DNA of 64,000 nucleotides, from the NCBI GenBank assembly GCA_018195615.1, contig JAGTPG010000002.1, forward strand, positions 558,001 through 622,000, read 5' to 3'. The DNA is from Streptomyces tuirus (GTDB lineage Bacteria; Actinomycetota; Actinomycetes; Streptomycetales; Streptomycetaceae). A program made the position numbers and the translations under genes. A model generated the notes under the pieces. That model worked only from the letters and a program-made list of their open reading frames with translations. It was not told where the DNA came from and made no database searches. Numbering within the stretch: position 1 is the first letter of the stretch; every line of letters begins with the position of its first letter. This document shows, one piece after another, positions 17,143 through 28,314 of the stretch.

Positions 17143-19518
17143 CCCCGCACCGGCTGCGCGTGCCCGCGCCCTCCGCTCCCCCGCTCACCGGCCACCTGCC
17201 CTTCGCCGACGCCCCGGGCGTGCCCGACCGGATCGAGGTCACCGGCCGGTGGTTCACCCGTGGCGGCCGTCCTTGGTTCCCGGTCTCCGGCGAGTTCCAC
17301 TACTCCCGCTGCCCGGCCCGGGAGTGGGAGGAGGAGCTGCTGAAGATGAAGGCGGGCGGGGTGACCGCCGTCGCCTCCTACGTCATCTGGATCCATCACG
17401 AGGAGGTGGAGGGCCGGGTCCGCTTCGACGGTGACCGTGACCTGCGCCGCTTCGCCGAGCTGTGCGCCCGCCACGGACTGGACTTCATTCCCCGGATCGG
17501 CCCGTGGTGCCACGCGGAGGTCCGCAACGGCGGCCTGCCGGACTGGCTGCTCGCCCGCACCCGCGCACCGCGCACCGACGACCCCGCCTATCTGGAGCCC
17601 GTACGCGCCTGGTTCACGGCCGTCGCGCGGCAACTGCGCGGCCTGGACCGGGAGCACGGCGGTCCGGTCATCGCGATCCAGGTCGAGAACGAGCTCTACG
17701 ACCAGCCGGGACATCTGCGCACACTGAAGCGCGTGGCCCAGGAGGCCGGGCTGAGCGCGCCGCTGTGGACGTCGACCGCCTGGGGCGGGGTGCGGCTCCC
17801 GGGGATGAACTGCTCCCGCTGTACGGCGGCTATCCGGAGGCGTTCTGGACGGAGGCGGACGGCGGCTGGCCCGACACCTGCCGCAAGCACTTCTTCTTCA
17901 CCCACGAGCGCGACGACGAGGGCATCGGTGCCGACCTGCGGCCCACGTCGGTGCGCGGCGGCGGTCCGGTTCCGGTGGACCGGTTCCCCTGGGCGACCTG
18001 TGAGTTGGGGGGCGGCATGGCGGTGGCCTACCACCGGCGGCCCCGGGTCGAGGCCGCCGATGTCGGCGCGCTGGGGCTCACCAAGATCGGCTGCGGTTCG
18101 GTGTGGCAGGGCTACTACATGTTCCACGGCGGCACCAACCCGCCCGGCGAGCTCACGTCCCTTCAGGAGTCGCACGACACCGGCTACCCCAATGACCTGC
18201 CGGTCCTGACCTACGACTTCCAGGCCCCGCTCGGCGAGTACGGTCAGGTGCGGCCCTCGTACCACGAACTGCGGCTCCAGCACCTGCTGCTGGCCGACTT
18301 CGGGCACCGGATCGCGCCCATGGAGTCCGTGCTGCCCGAACGGCGGCCGGCCGGGCAGCACGACCGGGACACCCTGCGCTGGGCCGTCCGCACCGACGGC
18401 GCCTCGGGCTTCCTGTTCGTGACCAACCACCAGCCGCACGAGCCGCTGCCGGACCACCCGGAGACGGCCTTCACGGTCGGTTTCCCGAGCGCGCCGACGC
18501 TGACGCTGCCGAGCACTCCCGTCACCGTGCCCTCCGGCGCGTACTTCTGCTGGCCGCTGCGGCTGGAGGTGGCCGGGCTGCGGCTGGAGTGGGCGACCGC
18601 CCAGCCGGTGTGCACCGTCGAGGCCGACGGCCGTACGGTCCTGGTGCTGGCGGCGACCGACGGCATCGCGCCCGAACTCGCCCTGGACGCGGACACGGTG
18701 GCGGCCCTGGCCACTCCGTCCGGGATGTCACCCCGCTCGACGGGCGGATCCTGGTCAGCGGGCTGCGACCCGGCACCGACGCCCTGGTCGAGGTGGACGC
18801 GGCCGACGGCTCACGGGTCGGTCTGCTGGTCCTGGACGCGGCGACGGCCCGCACCGTCTACCGGGGTGCCGCTTGGGGAGCCGAGCGGCTGGTGCTGTGC
18901 GAAGACGGTGTCGTCTTCGACCAGGACGGCATCCGGCTGCACAGCCCGGCCGCCGAGCCGTCGTTCGCGGTGCTGCCCGCGCCGGACCCGGTCCCGGTGG
19001 TGGACGGGGCCCGGGTGCGGGTGGCGGCGGACGGCGTGTTCGCCCGCTGCACGATCGAGGCCGGGGCCCTGCCGGACACCGCCGCGGCCGTCACCCTGGT
19101 CAGGCCCGCAGGCCCGGCGCCCGAGCCGGTGACCGGCGTACAGGGCCGGGCGAGCGCGCCGGCGGACAAGTACGTCGAGACGGTGGCCGCCGAGTACCGC
19201 GTCGACGTACCGGAGGAGCTGCTGCGGGCGCCCGCCGGTGTCCTGCTGCGGCTGCATTGGACGGGTGATGTGGGCCGGGCCTACGTGGGGGACGTCCTGG
19301 TCGCCGACCAGTTCTACTCGGGGAGGCAATGGGACATCGGCCTGGACCGGCTGCCCGTCGAGGAGGTGCGGGCGCGGGGGCTGCGGCTGCGGGTGCTGCC
19401 CCTGGCCGCGGACGCCCCGGTGCATGTGCCGGGGCAGACGGGGGACGCCTGGAGGGCGGCCGGGGTGCGGCACGCCGAGTGGGTGGTCACGCGCTCCTGG
19501 GCGGTCGGGACCGGCTGA
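17139..19518 (+). CDS. Beta-galactosidase-like protein, GH35, second copy
   Basis: A restored length of 793 aa, longer than its neighbour and clearly divergent. GTG 17139 overlaps the previous stop. The barrel shows FPVSGEFHYSR, IAIQVENELYDQ (acid/base Glu) and FPWATCELGGGMAVAYHRRP (probable nucleophile Glu), then GYYMFHGGTNPPGEL. Long C-terminal beta domains follow. Two apparent base losses break the frame, near 17801 and 18718. A tandem pair of unequal GH35 enzymes suggests different linkages or chain lengths (inference). No signal peptide. Confidence 0.85.
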
Positions 19519-19600
19519 AGCCCTCATGGACGCCGCCCGGCCTATGCTGTGCTCCGGGCGGGCCAGGACCGCCCTATCCGACGTCGAGGAATCACCCGCC

Positions 19601-20665
19601 ATGACACCGAGCGCCACCGACAGCCCTGTGCCCAAGGGTCGCAGCAGGCGCAACTTCGCGGGGACGCGGCCGGTGATGGCCGACGTGGCCCGGCTGGCCG
19701 GCGTCTCCAAGCAGACCGTCTCCCGGGTGCTCAACGAGCACCCGGCCGTCCGCCCCGAGACGCGCGAGGCGGTCCTGGAGGCCATGCGCACCCTCGGCTA
19801 CCGGCCCAGCCGCAGCGCACGGTCCCTGGCCAGCGGCCGGACCCGGATGCTCGGGGTCATCTCCTTCGACGCCGCCCGGTACGGGCCCGCCTCCATCCTG
19901 ACGGCGATCAACACCGCGGCCCAGGACGCCGGTTACCTCCTGAGCTCCATCGCGCTCGACACGGCCGAGCACGAGACCGTCGTCGAAGCCGTGAACCGCC
20001 TGTCGGCCGAGGGCGCGGACGGCGTCATCGCGATCGCCCCGCAGCAGTGGGTGGGCCGGACACTGGCGGAGACCGACCTGGGCACTCCCCTGGTCGTGCT
20101 GGAGAACGCCCTGGGTGACGACACTCCCCTGATCACCGGCGACTCCCGTACCGGCGCCCGCAAGGCCACCGAGCACCTCCTCGGTCTGGGGCACGCCACC
20201 GTCCGGCACATCGCCGGCCCGACCGGCTGGACCTCCGCCGACCACCGGCGGGCGAGCTGGCAGGCCTCGCTCCAGGCGGCCGGTGCCGAGGTCCCCGCTC
20301 CGCTCGTCGGGGACTGGAGTGCCGACTCCGGTTACGAGCTGGGCCGCCGGCTGGCCCGGAGCCCGGAGGTGACGGCGGTGTTCGCCTCCAACGACCAGAT
20401 GGCCCTGGGCCTGCTGCACGCCCTGCACGAGTCCGGACGGTCCGTCCCCGGCGACGTCAGCGTCGTGGGCTACGACGACATCCCCGAGGCCGCGCATTTC
20501 CTGCCCCCGCTGACCACCGTCCGCACCGACTTCGCCGAGATCGGCACCCGGTCCCTGCGTCTGCTGCTGGACCGCATCGACGGCCCCGGGGAACGGCCCC
20601 GGGTCGACACCCTGGTCCCCGTCGACCTCGTGGTGCGTGCCAGCAGCGGGCCGCCACCGCGCTGA
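19601..20665 (+). CDS. LacI-family regulator of the GH35 operon
   Basis: A 354-aa repressor. ATG 19601 lies downstream of GAGGAATC. HTH: RPVMADVARLAGVSKQTVSRVL; hinge RPSRSARSLASGRTRMLGVI; effector domain ending VVGYDDIPEAAHFLPPLTTV. It is the last gene of the MFS-GH35-GH35 operon and the natural candidate to bind the palindrome at 14051. Convergent with the metal ATPase gene ten bases away. Confidence 0.88.
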   Translation: MTPSATDSPVPKGRSRRNFAGTRPVMADVARLAGVSKQTVSRVLNEHPAVRPETREAVLEAMRTLGYRPSRSARSLASGRTRMLGVISFDAARYGPASILTAINTAAQDAGYLLSSIALDTAEHETVVEAVNRLSAEGADGVIAIAPQQWVGRTLAETDLGTPLVVLENALGDDTPLITGDSRTGARKATEHLLGLGHATVRHIAGPTGWTSADHRRASWQASLQAAGAEVPAPLVGDWSADSGYELGRRLARSPEVTAVFASNDQMALGLLHALHESGRSVPGDVSVVGYDDIPEAAHFLPPLTTVRTDFAEIGTRSLRLLLDRIDGPGERPRVDTLVPVDLVVRASSGPPPR

Positions 20666-20675
20666 GGCCGTTCCG

Positions 20676-22642
20676 TCAGCCGCTTCCCTCGGCGGCCGCC
20701 CGCTGCCAGGCCGTCTCCCGCAGCAGGCGCAGGCCGTTCAGGCCGACCAGCACCGTGGAGCCCTCGTGGCCCGCGACGCCCAGTGGCAGCGGCAGATCGC
20801 CGGCCAGGTCCCAGACGACGAGGCCGGCGATGAACACCCCGGCGATGACGAGGTTCTGGACGACCAGCCTGCGGGCGCGGCGGGACAGCGCGACGGTGGC
20901 GGGGACCGCGGCGAGTTCGTCGCGCACGATCACCGCGTCCGCGGTCTCCAGGGCGAGGTCGGAGCCCGCCCGGCCCATGGCGACGCCGGTGTGGGCGGCG
21001 GCCAGGGCGGGCGCGTCGTTGACGCCGTCCCCGACGACCAGCACCTTGCGGCCCGCCGCCGCCATCTCCTGCACGGCGGCCAGCTTGTCCTGCGGCAGCA
21101 GCCCGGCGCGCACGTCGTCGATACCGGCCTCGGCGGCGAGGTGCGCGGCGGCCCGGGGGTTGTCGCCGGTGAGGAGTGCGGGGGCGGTGCCGGTGAGGGT
21201 GGTGAGCGCGGCGACGGTGGCGGCGGCGTCCGGGCGCAGCCGGTCGGCGACACCGAGCAGTCCGGCAGGGGTTCCGTCGACCACGACCAGGACCGCGGTG
21301 CGGCCCGACTCCTCCAGTTCGGCGACGGTCCCGACGGCGTCGTCGAGCAGCCGGGCCGGGGCGCCCACCGCGACCGTACGGCCGCCGACCACCGCGGTCA
21401 CGCCCACACCCGGCGCGGAGGCGAAGTCCTCCGCGTCGGGCAGGTCGAGGCCTCGCTCATGGGCGGCGGCCACGATCGCCCGCGCCAGCGGATGCTCACT
21501 GGGCCGCTCGGCGGCCGCCGCGAGGGTCAGCAACTCGCTCTCGTCCAGGCCGGGCCCGGGCAGTGGCCGGACATCGTTGACGCGCGGGCTGCCCTCGGTC
21601 AGCGTGCCGGTCTTGTCCAGCGCGACCGCGTCCACCTGGCCGAGCCGCTCCATCACCACGGCGGACTTCACCAGCACGCCGTGCCGTCCGGCGTTGGCGA
21701 TGGCCGACAGCAGGGGCGGCATGGTGGCCAGCACCACCGCGCACGGCGAGGCCACGATCATGAACGTCATGGCGCGCAGCAGTGCGTCGGTGAGCTCCGC
21801 GCCGAAGGCGAGCGGTACCAGGAAGACGGCCAGGGTCGCGGCGACCATGCCCAGCGAGTAGCGCTGTTCGACCTTCTCGATGAACAGCTGCGTGGGGCCT
21901 TGGTCTCGGACGCCTCCTGGACCATGCGGACGATCCGGGCGATCACCGAGTCCGACGCGTCGCGCTCGACCCGGACGCGCAGGGCGCCGGTGCCGTTGAG
22001 GGTGCCGGCGAAGACCTCGTCGCCCCGCTCCTTCGCCACGGGGAGCGGTTCGCCGGTGATGGTCGCCTGGTCCACGTCGCTCGCCCCGTCCAGCACGCGG
22101 CCGTCGGCGCCGACGCGCTCTCCCGGGCGTACGAGGACGGTGTCGCCGACGAGCAGTTCCTCGACGGGCACGGTCTGTTCGCCGCCCTCGGGGGTCAGCC
22201 GGGTGGCCTTGGCGGGCGCCAGGTCGAGCAGGCCGCGGACGGAGTCGGCGGTGCGGGCCGTGGCCAGGGCCTCCAGCGCGCCGGAGGTGGCGAAGATGAC
22301 GATGAGCAGCGCGCCGTCCATGACCTGCCCGATCGAGGCCGCGCCCAGGGCGGCGACGACCATCAGCAGGTCGACGTCGAGGGTGCGCTCCTTCAGCGCC
22401 TTCAGGCCTTCCCAGCCCGGCTCCCAGCCGCCCGTGACGTACGACAGGGCGTAGAGCGGACCCCAGGTCCAGGCGGGTGCGCCGGTCAACTGCAAGGGCA
22501 GCGCGAGCAGGAAGAGGACGGTGGCCGCCGCGGCCCAGCGCGCCTCGGGGAGCGCGAGGACACGGGTGCGCCGCCGGGGCACGTCCCCGGTGCGTGCGGG
22601 CTTCGCCCGTTCGACCGGCCGGGTCGTGAGCGTGGAGGTCAT
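20676..22642 (-). CDS. P1B-4-type heavy-metal ATPase (Co/Fe-type exporter)
   Basis: A membrane efflux pump, 655 aa once restored. ATG 22642 follows AAGGACCC. There is no N-terminal metal-binding domain. The actuator loop has TITGEPLPV; the metal site is VASPCAVVLATMPPLL, so the motif is SPC rather than CPC; the phosphorylation site is DKTGTLTEGS; GDGVNDAPAL closes the P domain; the last helices hold HEGSTVLVGLNGLRLL. SPC together with HEGxT is the P1B-4 signature, a group known to export Co2+ or Fe2+. One base is apparently missing near 21895 (AAGGCCCCACG). The likely metal-responsive operator is at 22691. Confidence 0.85.
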
Positions 22643-22690
22643 CAAGGGTCCTTAGGGCGGGGGCGCGGGACCCCCACCCTACAGGAACGT

Positions 22691-22714
22691 ATGAAGACTG
22701 ATTCATGTCTTCAT
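22691..22714. promoter_or_regulatory. ArsR/SmtB-like metal-responsive operator
   Basis: ATGAAGACTGATTCAT (22691-22706) fits the 12-2-12 ArsR/SmtB operator core ATGAA-N6-TTCAT. The wider region also gives a perfect 8-base palindrome, ATGAAGAC-N8-GTCTTCAT. It sits 49 bases before the start of the P1B-4 ATPase on the minus strand. No arsR gene adjoins it, so the sensor would act in trans. Confidence 0.55.
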
Positions 22715-22885
22715 GGACGATCGGGTGTCAGACCTCTCGGGGGTGGAAGCGCCGAGCGTCCGGGCCGACGCCGACGGACATTGTGTCAACCGTCGAACTC
22801 GTCGGGTCCCACCTGTCCCTTCCATGGACAGCACTTGCGCAGGTCAGTGCCGCTTGTCAGAGTGACCAGGCATGCAGGAGGCACC

Positions 22886-24483
22886 GTGAAACCGCACCCC
22901 CCGACCGTCGCCGACGTCCTCGGCCTGCCCGTCCTGGCCGCCGGACAGCCCCAGGTCGTCACCGGGCTGGACCGGCTGGACCGGCCGGTGCGCTGGGTGC
23001 ACATCACCGAGCTGACGGACCCGGCCTCCTTCCTCAAGGGCGGCGAGCTGGTCCTGACCACGGGCATGCCCCTGCCCGAGGACGCCGCGGGTGTCCGCCG
23101 GTACGTCGACGAACTCACGGAGGTGGGGGCGGCCGCCCTGGTCATCGAGCTGGTACGGCGCTACCACCGCCCGCCGGACGCCCTGGTCCAGGCCTGTCGC
23201 GCCCGCGGGCTTCCGCTGGTCACTCTCGCCCGGGACGTCAACTTCCTGGAGGTCACCCAGGTCGTCCACGCCCTCATCCTCGGCAGCCAGGCCGACGCGA
23301 TGCGCCGGACCCAGCGGATCCACGAGGCGTTCACGGCCCTGACGTTGCGCGGCGCGGGGCCGGAGGACGTGGTGCGCGCGGCGGCGGAGATGAGCGGCCG
23401 GACGATCGTCCTGGAGAACCTGGTCCATCGGGCGCTGATCTGCGAGCCGTCGGGGAGCACGGTGGAGGAGGCGCTCACCGACTGGGAGCAGCGCTCCCGG
23501 GCAGCCGAGCCCGGCGACCGCACCGAGAGGGGCGGCCCGGAGGGCTGGCTCACCGCGCCGGTGTCCTACCAGGGCGAACGCTGGGGCCGCCTGGCCATGC
23601 TCCGACCGCCCGGGGACGGGCCGGACTTCGGGCCGGAACACGTCACCGTCCTGGAGCGAACGGCGATGGCCCTGACCGTCGCCCGCCTCATCCACTCCAC
23701 GCCCTGGGAGCACACGGCCCACCGCACCGCCCTGCGGGAGCTGGCGGAACAGCGCCACCACTCCCCGAGGACGCCCGGGCCCGCTGCGCCGCGCTCGGTC
23801 TGCCCACCGAGGACAGCCGCTTCATGGCGGTCCTCGTCGACCTCGCTCCGGAGGCAGCGGGCGCTGAGCTGGAGACCCGGCTGCACCGGGACCTCAGATC
23901 GGCGGGGATTCCGGCACTCGTCGGCGAGCTGTCCCCCGGCCGCCTCGGCATCCTGCCGGCCCTGCGGCCGGACCGGCCCTGGCGCCCCGTGGCCGAGCGC
24001 CTGAGCCGCACCGCCCGGAATCTGGTGCCGGAGGCGACCGTCAGCGTCGGCTCACAGGTGGCGGACCTCGCCGACACCGCGCGCTCCTTCCGGGAGGCGG
24101 CCCGGGTCATGGAAGCCACCCCGCCCGGACAGCCGCTTCCCGCGGACCGCTCCTTCCACGAGCTGCCGGACATCGACCTGCGCCGCCTGCTGTACGCCCT
24201 GCGCGAGGACACCCGGATCCAGGACTACACCGAACGCCGCCTCGGCCGGCTCATCGACCACGACACCCGGCACGGCACCGACCTGCTGACGACCCTCGGC
24301 CACTACCTCGACGCCGCCGGCAACAAGACCACCGCGGCCCGCCGCGGCGGCCTGTCCAGGGAAACCATGTACCAGCGGCTGCGCACCGTCGAACGCCTCC
24401 TCGACACCGACCTCGAGTCCGGCGAACGGCGCACCGAACTCCACGTGGCACTCACGGCGTTGCGCGTGCTGCGCACCGGGTGA
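22886..24483 (+). CDS. PucR-family transcriptional regulator
   Basis: A 532-aa (restored) protein. GTG 22886 is preceded by AGGAGG. The N-terminal PucR domain runs from PTVADVLGLPVLAAGQPQVV through VRWVHITELTDPASFLKGGELVLTTGM. A middle GGDEF-like/PucR region follows. The C-terminal HTH is LGHYLDAAGNKTTAA, RETMYQRLRTVERLL. One base is apparently missing near 23761 (CACCACTCCCC). Family members sense purines, amino acids or polyamines. It converges on the paa operon, but nothing in the sequence shows a target. Confidence 0.83.
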
Positions 24484-24543
24484 ACCCCGGCGGGGGTCAA
24501 CTCGTCGCCGACCGCGGCGTATCAGTCGGTCGTTCGGCGCGGC

Positions 24544-25658
24544 TCAGGAGTCGTAGTCCACCGTCAGCGCGTCGGAGACCGGGAACGACTGGCAGGTGAG
24601 GACGTAGCCCGCGTCGACCTCGGCCGGTTCCAGGGCGAAGTTGCGGCGCATGTCGGCCTTGCCGTCGGTGATCAGGGCACGGCAGGTGCCGCACACGCCG
24701 CCCTTGCAGGCGAAGGGGAGGTCGGGGCGGGTCTGCTGGGCGCCTTCGAGGAGGGTGCGTTCCCGGGGCAGGGCGGAGGTGGTGGAGCGGCCGTCGAGGG
24801 TGACGGTGACCTGGCTGACCGGGCCGGAGGGGCCGGTCTCGGTGTGCCGGACCTCGCGTACGGGTTCGTCGTCGGCGTAGAACAGCTCCTGGTGGACGCG
24901 GTCGGCGGGCACGCCGAGGCCCGTCAGGACCTGCTGGGCGGCGCGGACCATGCCGTGCGGGCCGCACAGCCACCAGTGGTCGGCGGACTCCACGTCGACC
25001 AGCGCGTCGACGAGTGCGGACAGCCGGTCGGCGTCGAGGCGGCCGGAGAGCACCTCGGCCTCGCGGGGCTCGCGGGAGAGGACGTGGGCGAGCTGGAACC
25101 GCGTCGGGTAGAGGTCCTTCAGGTCGGCCAGTTCGTCGGCGAACATCACGGTGCCGGTGCGGCGGTTGCCGTAGAGGAGGGTGACCATCGAGCGGGAGTC
25201 GGCGGCCAGGACGGACTCGGCGATGGAGACCATGGGCGTGATGCCGGAGCCGGCCGCGATCAGGACGTGGTGGCCGGCCGTGGTGAGGTCGGGTGTGAAG
25301 GCGCCGGTGGGCGCCATCACCTCGACGGTGTCGCCGGGGCGTACGTCGCGCACCAGCCAGGAGGAGAACAGGCCGCCGGGTACGACCCGGACGCCGATGC
25401 GCGGCGCCGTGCCGGCGGGTGAGCAGATCGAGTACGAGCGGCGCTCGTCCCGGCCGTCGATCTCGCGTCGCAGGGTGAGCGACTGGCCGGGCTCGAAGGC
25501 GAACTCCTCGGCCAGTTCGGCCGGGATGTCGAAGCTGACGGCCGCCGCGTCCTCGCACAGCGGCCGCACGGCGGCGACCCGCAGGGGTGGAAGACCGGAC
25601 GTCGGCGGGCACGCGCGCGTGCCGCCGGGGCGGGGGCCGGCTCCATCAGGTCCTCCAT
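24544..25658 (-). CDS. paaE: Phenylacetyl-CoA 1,2-epoxidase reductase subunit
   Basis: An electron-transfer subunit passing NADPH electrons to the PaaA di-iron site. Restored length 371 aa. ATG 25658 overlaps the paaD stop (ATGA). A FAD/NAD ferredoxin-reductase domain (RRSYSICSPAG, then IAAGSGITPM) is followed by a plant-type 2Fe-2S domain (CKGGVCGTCRAL and a later Cys in VLTCQSFP). One base is apparently missing near 25587 in a C run, close to the N-terminus. Last gene of paaABCDE. Confidence 0.93.
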
Positions 25659-26173
25659 CAGATCTCCTTGACGTACTCGAACGGCTCGCGGCAGGCGAGG
25701 CAGCGCCACAGGGCCTTGCAGGACGTGGCGCCGAAGCGGGAGGTCTCCTCGGTGTCGGCACTGCCGCAGCGGGGGCAGGGCACCGAGCGGCGGGTCGGCG
25801 ACAGCACCAGCGGGACCGGGCCGGTGGCGTGCGAGGGCGCGGCACCGGGCGGGGCGATGCCGTGCTCGGCGAGCTTGCGGCGGCCGTCCGCGGTGATCCA
25901 GGCGCTGGTCCACGGCGGGTCGAGGACGGTGCGGATCTCCACGCGCGCGTACCCCGCGGCGCGCAGCCGGGCGGCCACGCCGGCCCGCATCTCCGCCATC
26001 GCCGGACAGCCCGAGTAGGTCGGGGTCAGGCTCGCCACGACCGTCCCGTCCGGGGCCAGGGACACCTCGCGCAGCACGCCGAGGTCGGCCAGGGTGAGCA
26101 TGGGCAGCTCGGGGTCCGGCACCTGCTCGGCGACGCGCCGGGCCCGCCGCGCGTCCAGGAGTGTCGTCACCAT
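25658..26173 (-). CDS. paaD: Phenylacetate epoxidase maturation protein PaaD
   Basis: A 171-aa protein of the MIP18/DUF59 family (DPELPMLTLADLGVLREV...GCPAM). A C-terminal zinc-type cluster (CPRCGSADTEETSRFGATSC with CLAC further on) is typical of PaaD, which helps assemble the Fe-S or di-iron centre of the epoxidase. The start overlaps the paaC end, and the stop overlaps the paaE start. Confidence 0.92.
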   Translation of the reverse strand: MVTTLLDARRARRVAEQVPDPELPMLTLADLGVLREVSLAPDGTVVASLTPTYSGCPAMAEMRAGVAARLRAAGYARVEIRTVLDPPWTSAWITADGRRKLAEHGIAPPGAAPSHATGPVPLVLSPTRRSVPCPRCGSADTEETSRFGATSCKALWRCLACREPFEYVKEI

Positions 26174-26994
26174 GTCGCCTCCGGGTGCGCGCGGGCCACG
26201 CCCTGCAACTCGGCCAGCAGTGGGGCGAGATGCTCGGTGTGCTCCCCGATGCGGCCCGAGCCGGGCAGCGGACGGTAGACGGGCATGGGCAGGCCGGCCG
26301 CCTCGGTGACCTGGCGCAGGACGGCGACGACCTCGTCCCGCACGTCGTACGCGGTGAACAGCTCGCCCAGGTAGGGGGCCACCTGCTCCTGCGCCTTGCG
26401 CATCCGGCGGTGCGACTCCTCGGTGCCGTCACCCAGCCGCACGGCCCACTCGGCCGCGTACTGCCGGTGGTAGGCCAGTTCCTTCACGCCCTTGGCGGCG
26501 ATCGCGGCGAGCACCGGGTCGCGGTGGGCGGTGAGCCGCTCGAAGTGCGCGAGGCGCCAGCTGGAGAGCACCAGCAGCCGCACGATCGAGAACGCGAAGT
26601 CTCCGCCCGGGAGTTCGGCCAGGCGTACGTTGCGGAAGTCGCCGGGGTCGCGGAAGTAGGCGTAGGCGTCCTCGTCGCGTCCGGTGCCGTCGACCTGGCC
26701 CGCCCGGGAGTAGAGCATGCGGGCCTGGCCGAGCAGGTCGAGCCCGATGTTGGCCAGGGCCACCTCCTCCTCCAGTTCGGGGGCCCGGGTGGTCCACTCG
26801 GCCAGCCGCTGCGCCGAGACCAGGGCGTCGTCGGCCAGGGTGACGCACAGGGCGGCCAGTTCACCGGCGTCGACGCCGTCGGGCACGGCGGTGTCCACGC
26901 CGTGCAGGGGGTCCTCGAAGCCGGTGCCGTAGGCCCAGCGGGTGTCGTCCTCGTGCCCCTCGGCGAGGGTCATGTAGACGTGGTCGTCGCTCAT
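26167..26994 (-). CDS. paaC: Phenylacetyl-CoA 1,2-epoxidase structural subunit PaaC
   Basis: A ferritin-like partner of the catalytic PaaA subunit, 275 aa from ATG 26994. The upstream in-frame extension overlaps paaB and is not used. Helical sequence with LANIGLDLLGQARMLYSRAG and VKELAYHRQYAAEWAVRLGDG is characteristic. PaaAC heterodimers form the epoxidase core. The 3' end overlaps paaD by seven bases. Confidence 0.93.
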   Translation of the reverse strand: MSDDHVYMTLAEGHEDDTRWAYGTGFEDPLHGVDTAVPDGVDAGELAALCVTLADDALVSAQRLAEWTTRAPELEEEVALANIGLDLLGQARMLYSRAGQVDGTGRDEDAYAYFRDPGDFRNVRLAELPGGDFAFSIVRLLVLSSWRLAHFERLTAHRDPVLAAIAAKGVKELAYHRQYAAEWAVRLGDGTEESHRRMRKAQEQVAPYLGELFTAYDVRDEVVAVLRQVTEAAGLPMPVYRPLPGSGRIGEHTEHLAPLLAELQGVARAHPEATW

Positions 26995-27004
26995 GCCCTC
27001 TCCT

Positions 27005-27298
27005 TCAGATGTGGGGGACGTCGTCGGGGATGTCGTAGAAGGTCGGGTGCCGGTAGACCTTGTCGGCACTGGGCTCGAAGAAGGGGTCCCTCTCGTCGCG
27101 GGTGGAGGCGGCGATGTGCTCGGAGCGGACCACCCAGATGCTCACGCCCTCGTTGCGCCGGGTGTAGAGGTCACGGGCGTGGGTGAGCGCCATACGGTCG
27201 TCGGCGGCGTGCAGCGAGCCCACGTGGACGTGGTTCAGCCCGCGCTTGCCGCGCACGAACACCTCGTACAGCGGCCAGTTCTGCTTCTCGGTGGTCAT
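27005..27298 (-). CDS. paaB: Phenylacetyl-CoA 1,2-epoxidase subunit PaaB
   Basis: A small bridging subunit of 97 aa. It starts with [21 protein letters not shown] and continues [15 protein letters not shown], the PaaB core. It is required for activity of the PaaABCE complex. The ATG at 27298 overlaps the paaA stop. Confidence 0.94.
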   Translation of the reverse strand: MTTEKQNWPLYEVFVRGKRGLNHVHVGSLHAADDRMALTHARDLYTRRNEGVSIWVVRSEHIAASTRDERDPFFEPSADKVYRHPTFYDIPDDVPHI

Positions 27299-28281
27299 GC
27301 CACCGCTCCCTTCTGCGCGCGGGCGGCCTGCTTGGCGGCGTGGGCGGTGGCCGCCTCACGCACCCAGGCGCCCTCCTCGTGGGCCGTGCGGCGCCGCTCC
27401 ATCCGCTGGGCGTTGCACGGCCCGTCGCCCTTGATGACCCGCATGAGCTCGTCCCAGTCGGGGGTGCCGAAGTCGTGGTGCCCGCGCTCCTCGTTCCAGC
27501 GCAGCTCCGGGTCGGGCAGGGTCACGCCGAGCTTCTCGGCCTGCGGGACGGTCATGTCGACGAACCGCTGCCGCAGTTCGTCGTTGCTGTGCCGCTTGAT
27601 CTTCCAGGCCATGGACTGCGCCGAGTTGGGCGAGGAGTCGTCGGGCGGGCCGAACATCATCAGCGACGGCCACCACCAGCGGTCCACCGCGTCCTGCACC
27701 ATCTCGCGCTGCGCCGGGGTGCCGCGCATCATCGTCATCAGCAGTTCGTAGCCCTGCCGCTGGTGGAACGACTCCTCCTTGCAGATGCGCACCATGGCGC
27801 GCGCGTACGGGCCGTAGGAGCTGCGGCAGAGCGGTACTTGATTGCAGATGGCCGCACCGTCCACGAACCAGCCGATGACGCCGACGTCGGCGAAGCTCAG
27901 TGTCGGGTAGTTGAAGATCGATGAGTACTTCTGGCGGCCCTCGATGAGCCGCTCGGTCAGGTCCGCTCGGTCGGCGCCCAGCGTCTCCGCCGCCGAGTAC
28001 AGGTACAGCCCGTGTCCCGCCTCGTCCTGGACCTTCGCGAACAGGATGGCCTTGCGGCGCAGCGACGGCGCTCGGGTGATCCACTCACCCTCCGGCTGCA
28101 TGCCGATGATCTCCGAGTGCGCGTGCTGCGCGATCTGGCGGATCAGTGTCCTGCGGTAGCCGTCCGGCATCCAGTCGCGCGGCTCGATCCGCTGGTCCCG
28201 CGCGATCGTCGCGTCGAAGTGCTGCTGAAGAGCCGGCTCGGTGCCGTCCGCCCCCGGGGGGCTGGAGTGTGTCGTGTCCAT
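27295..28281 (-). CDS. paaA: Phenylacetyl-CoA 1,2-epoxidase catalytic subunit PaaA
   Basis: The di-iron oxygenase subunit that epoxidises the ring of phenylacetyl-CoA. 328 aa from ATG 28281; in-frame upstream starts run through the operator region and are rejected. Metal ligands are visible in [13 protein letters not shown] and [13 protein letters not shown] (E-x2-H patterns). First gene of paaABCDE; promoter region 28282-28407 holds two TetR/PaaR-like palindromes. Confidence 0.95.
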   Translation of the reverse strand: MDTTHSSPPGADGTEPALQQHFDATIARDQRIEPRDWMPDGYRRTLIRQIAQHAHSEIIGMQPEGEWITRAPSLRRKAILFAKVQDEAGHGLYLYSAAETLGADRADLTERLIEGRQKYSSIFNYPTLSFADVGVIGWFVDGAAICNQVPLCRSSYGPYARAMVRICKEESFHQRQGYELLMTMMRGTPAQREMVQDAVDRWWWPSLMMFGPPDDSSPNSAQSMAWKIKRHSNDELRQRFVDMTVPQAEKLGVTLPDPELRWNEERGHHDFGTPDWDELMRVIKGDGPCNAQRMERRRTAHEEGAWVREAATAHAAKQAARAQKGAVA

Positions 28282-28296
28282 CCGTCCCACTTCCCA

Positions 28297-28314
28297 ACCG
28301 ACCATTCGTTCGGT
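28297..28314. promoter_or_regulatory. Putative paa operator 1
   Basis: ACCGACCATTCGTTCGGT has inverted outer arms ACCGA/TCGGT and lies 16 bases upstream of paaA. It shares arms with the palindrome at 28403, as expected for one repressor acting on both divergent paa transcripts. Confidence 0.6.

Noticed and set aside
24484..24543. Terminator between the convergent PucR and paaE genes
   Set aside because: Only weak, interrupted complementarity (around GCCGACCGCGGC) was found, not enough to call.
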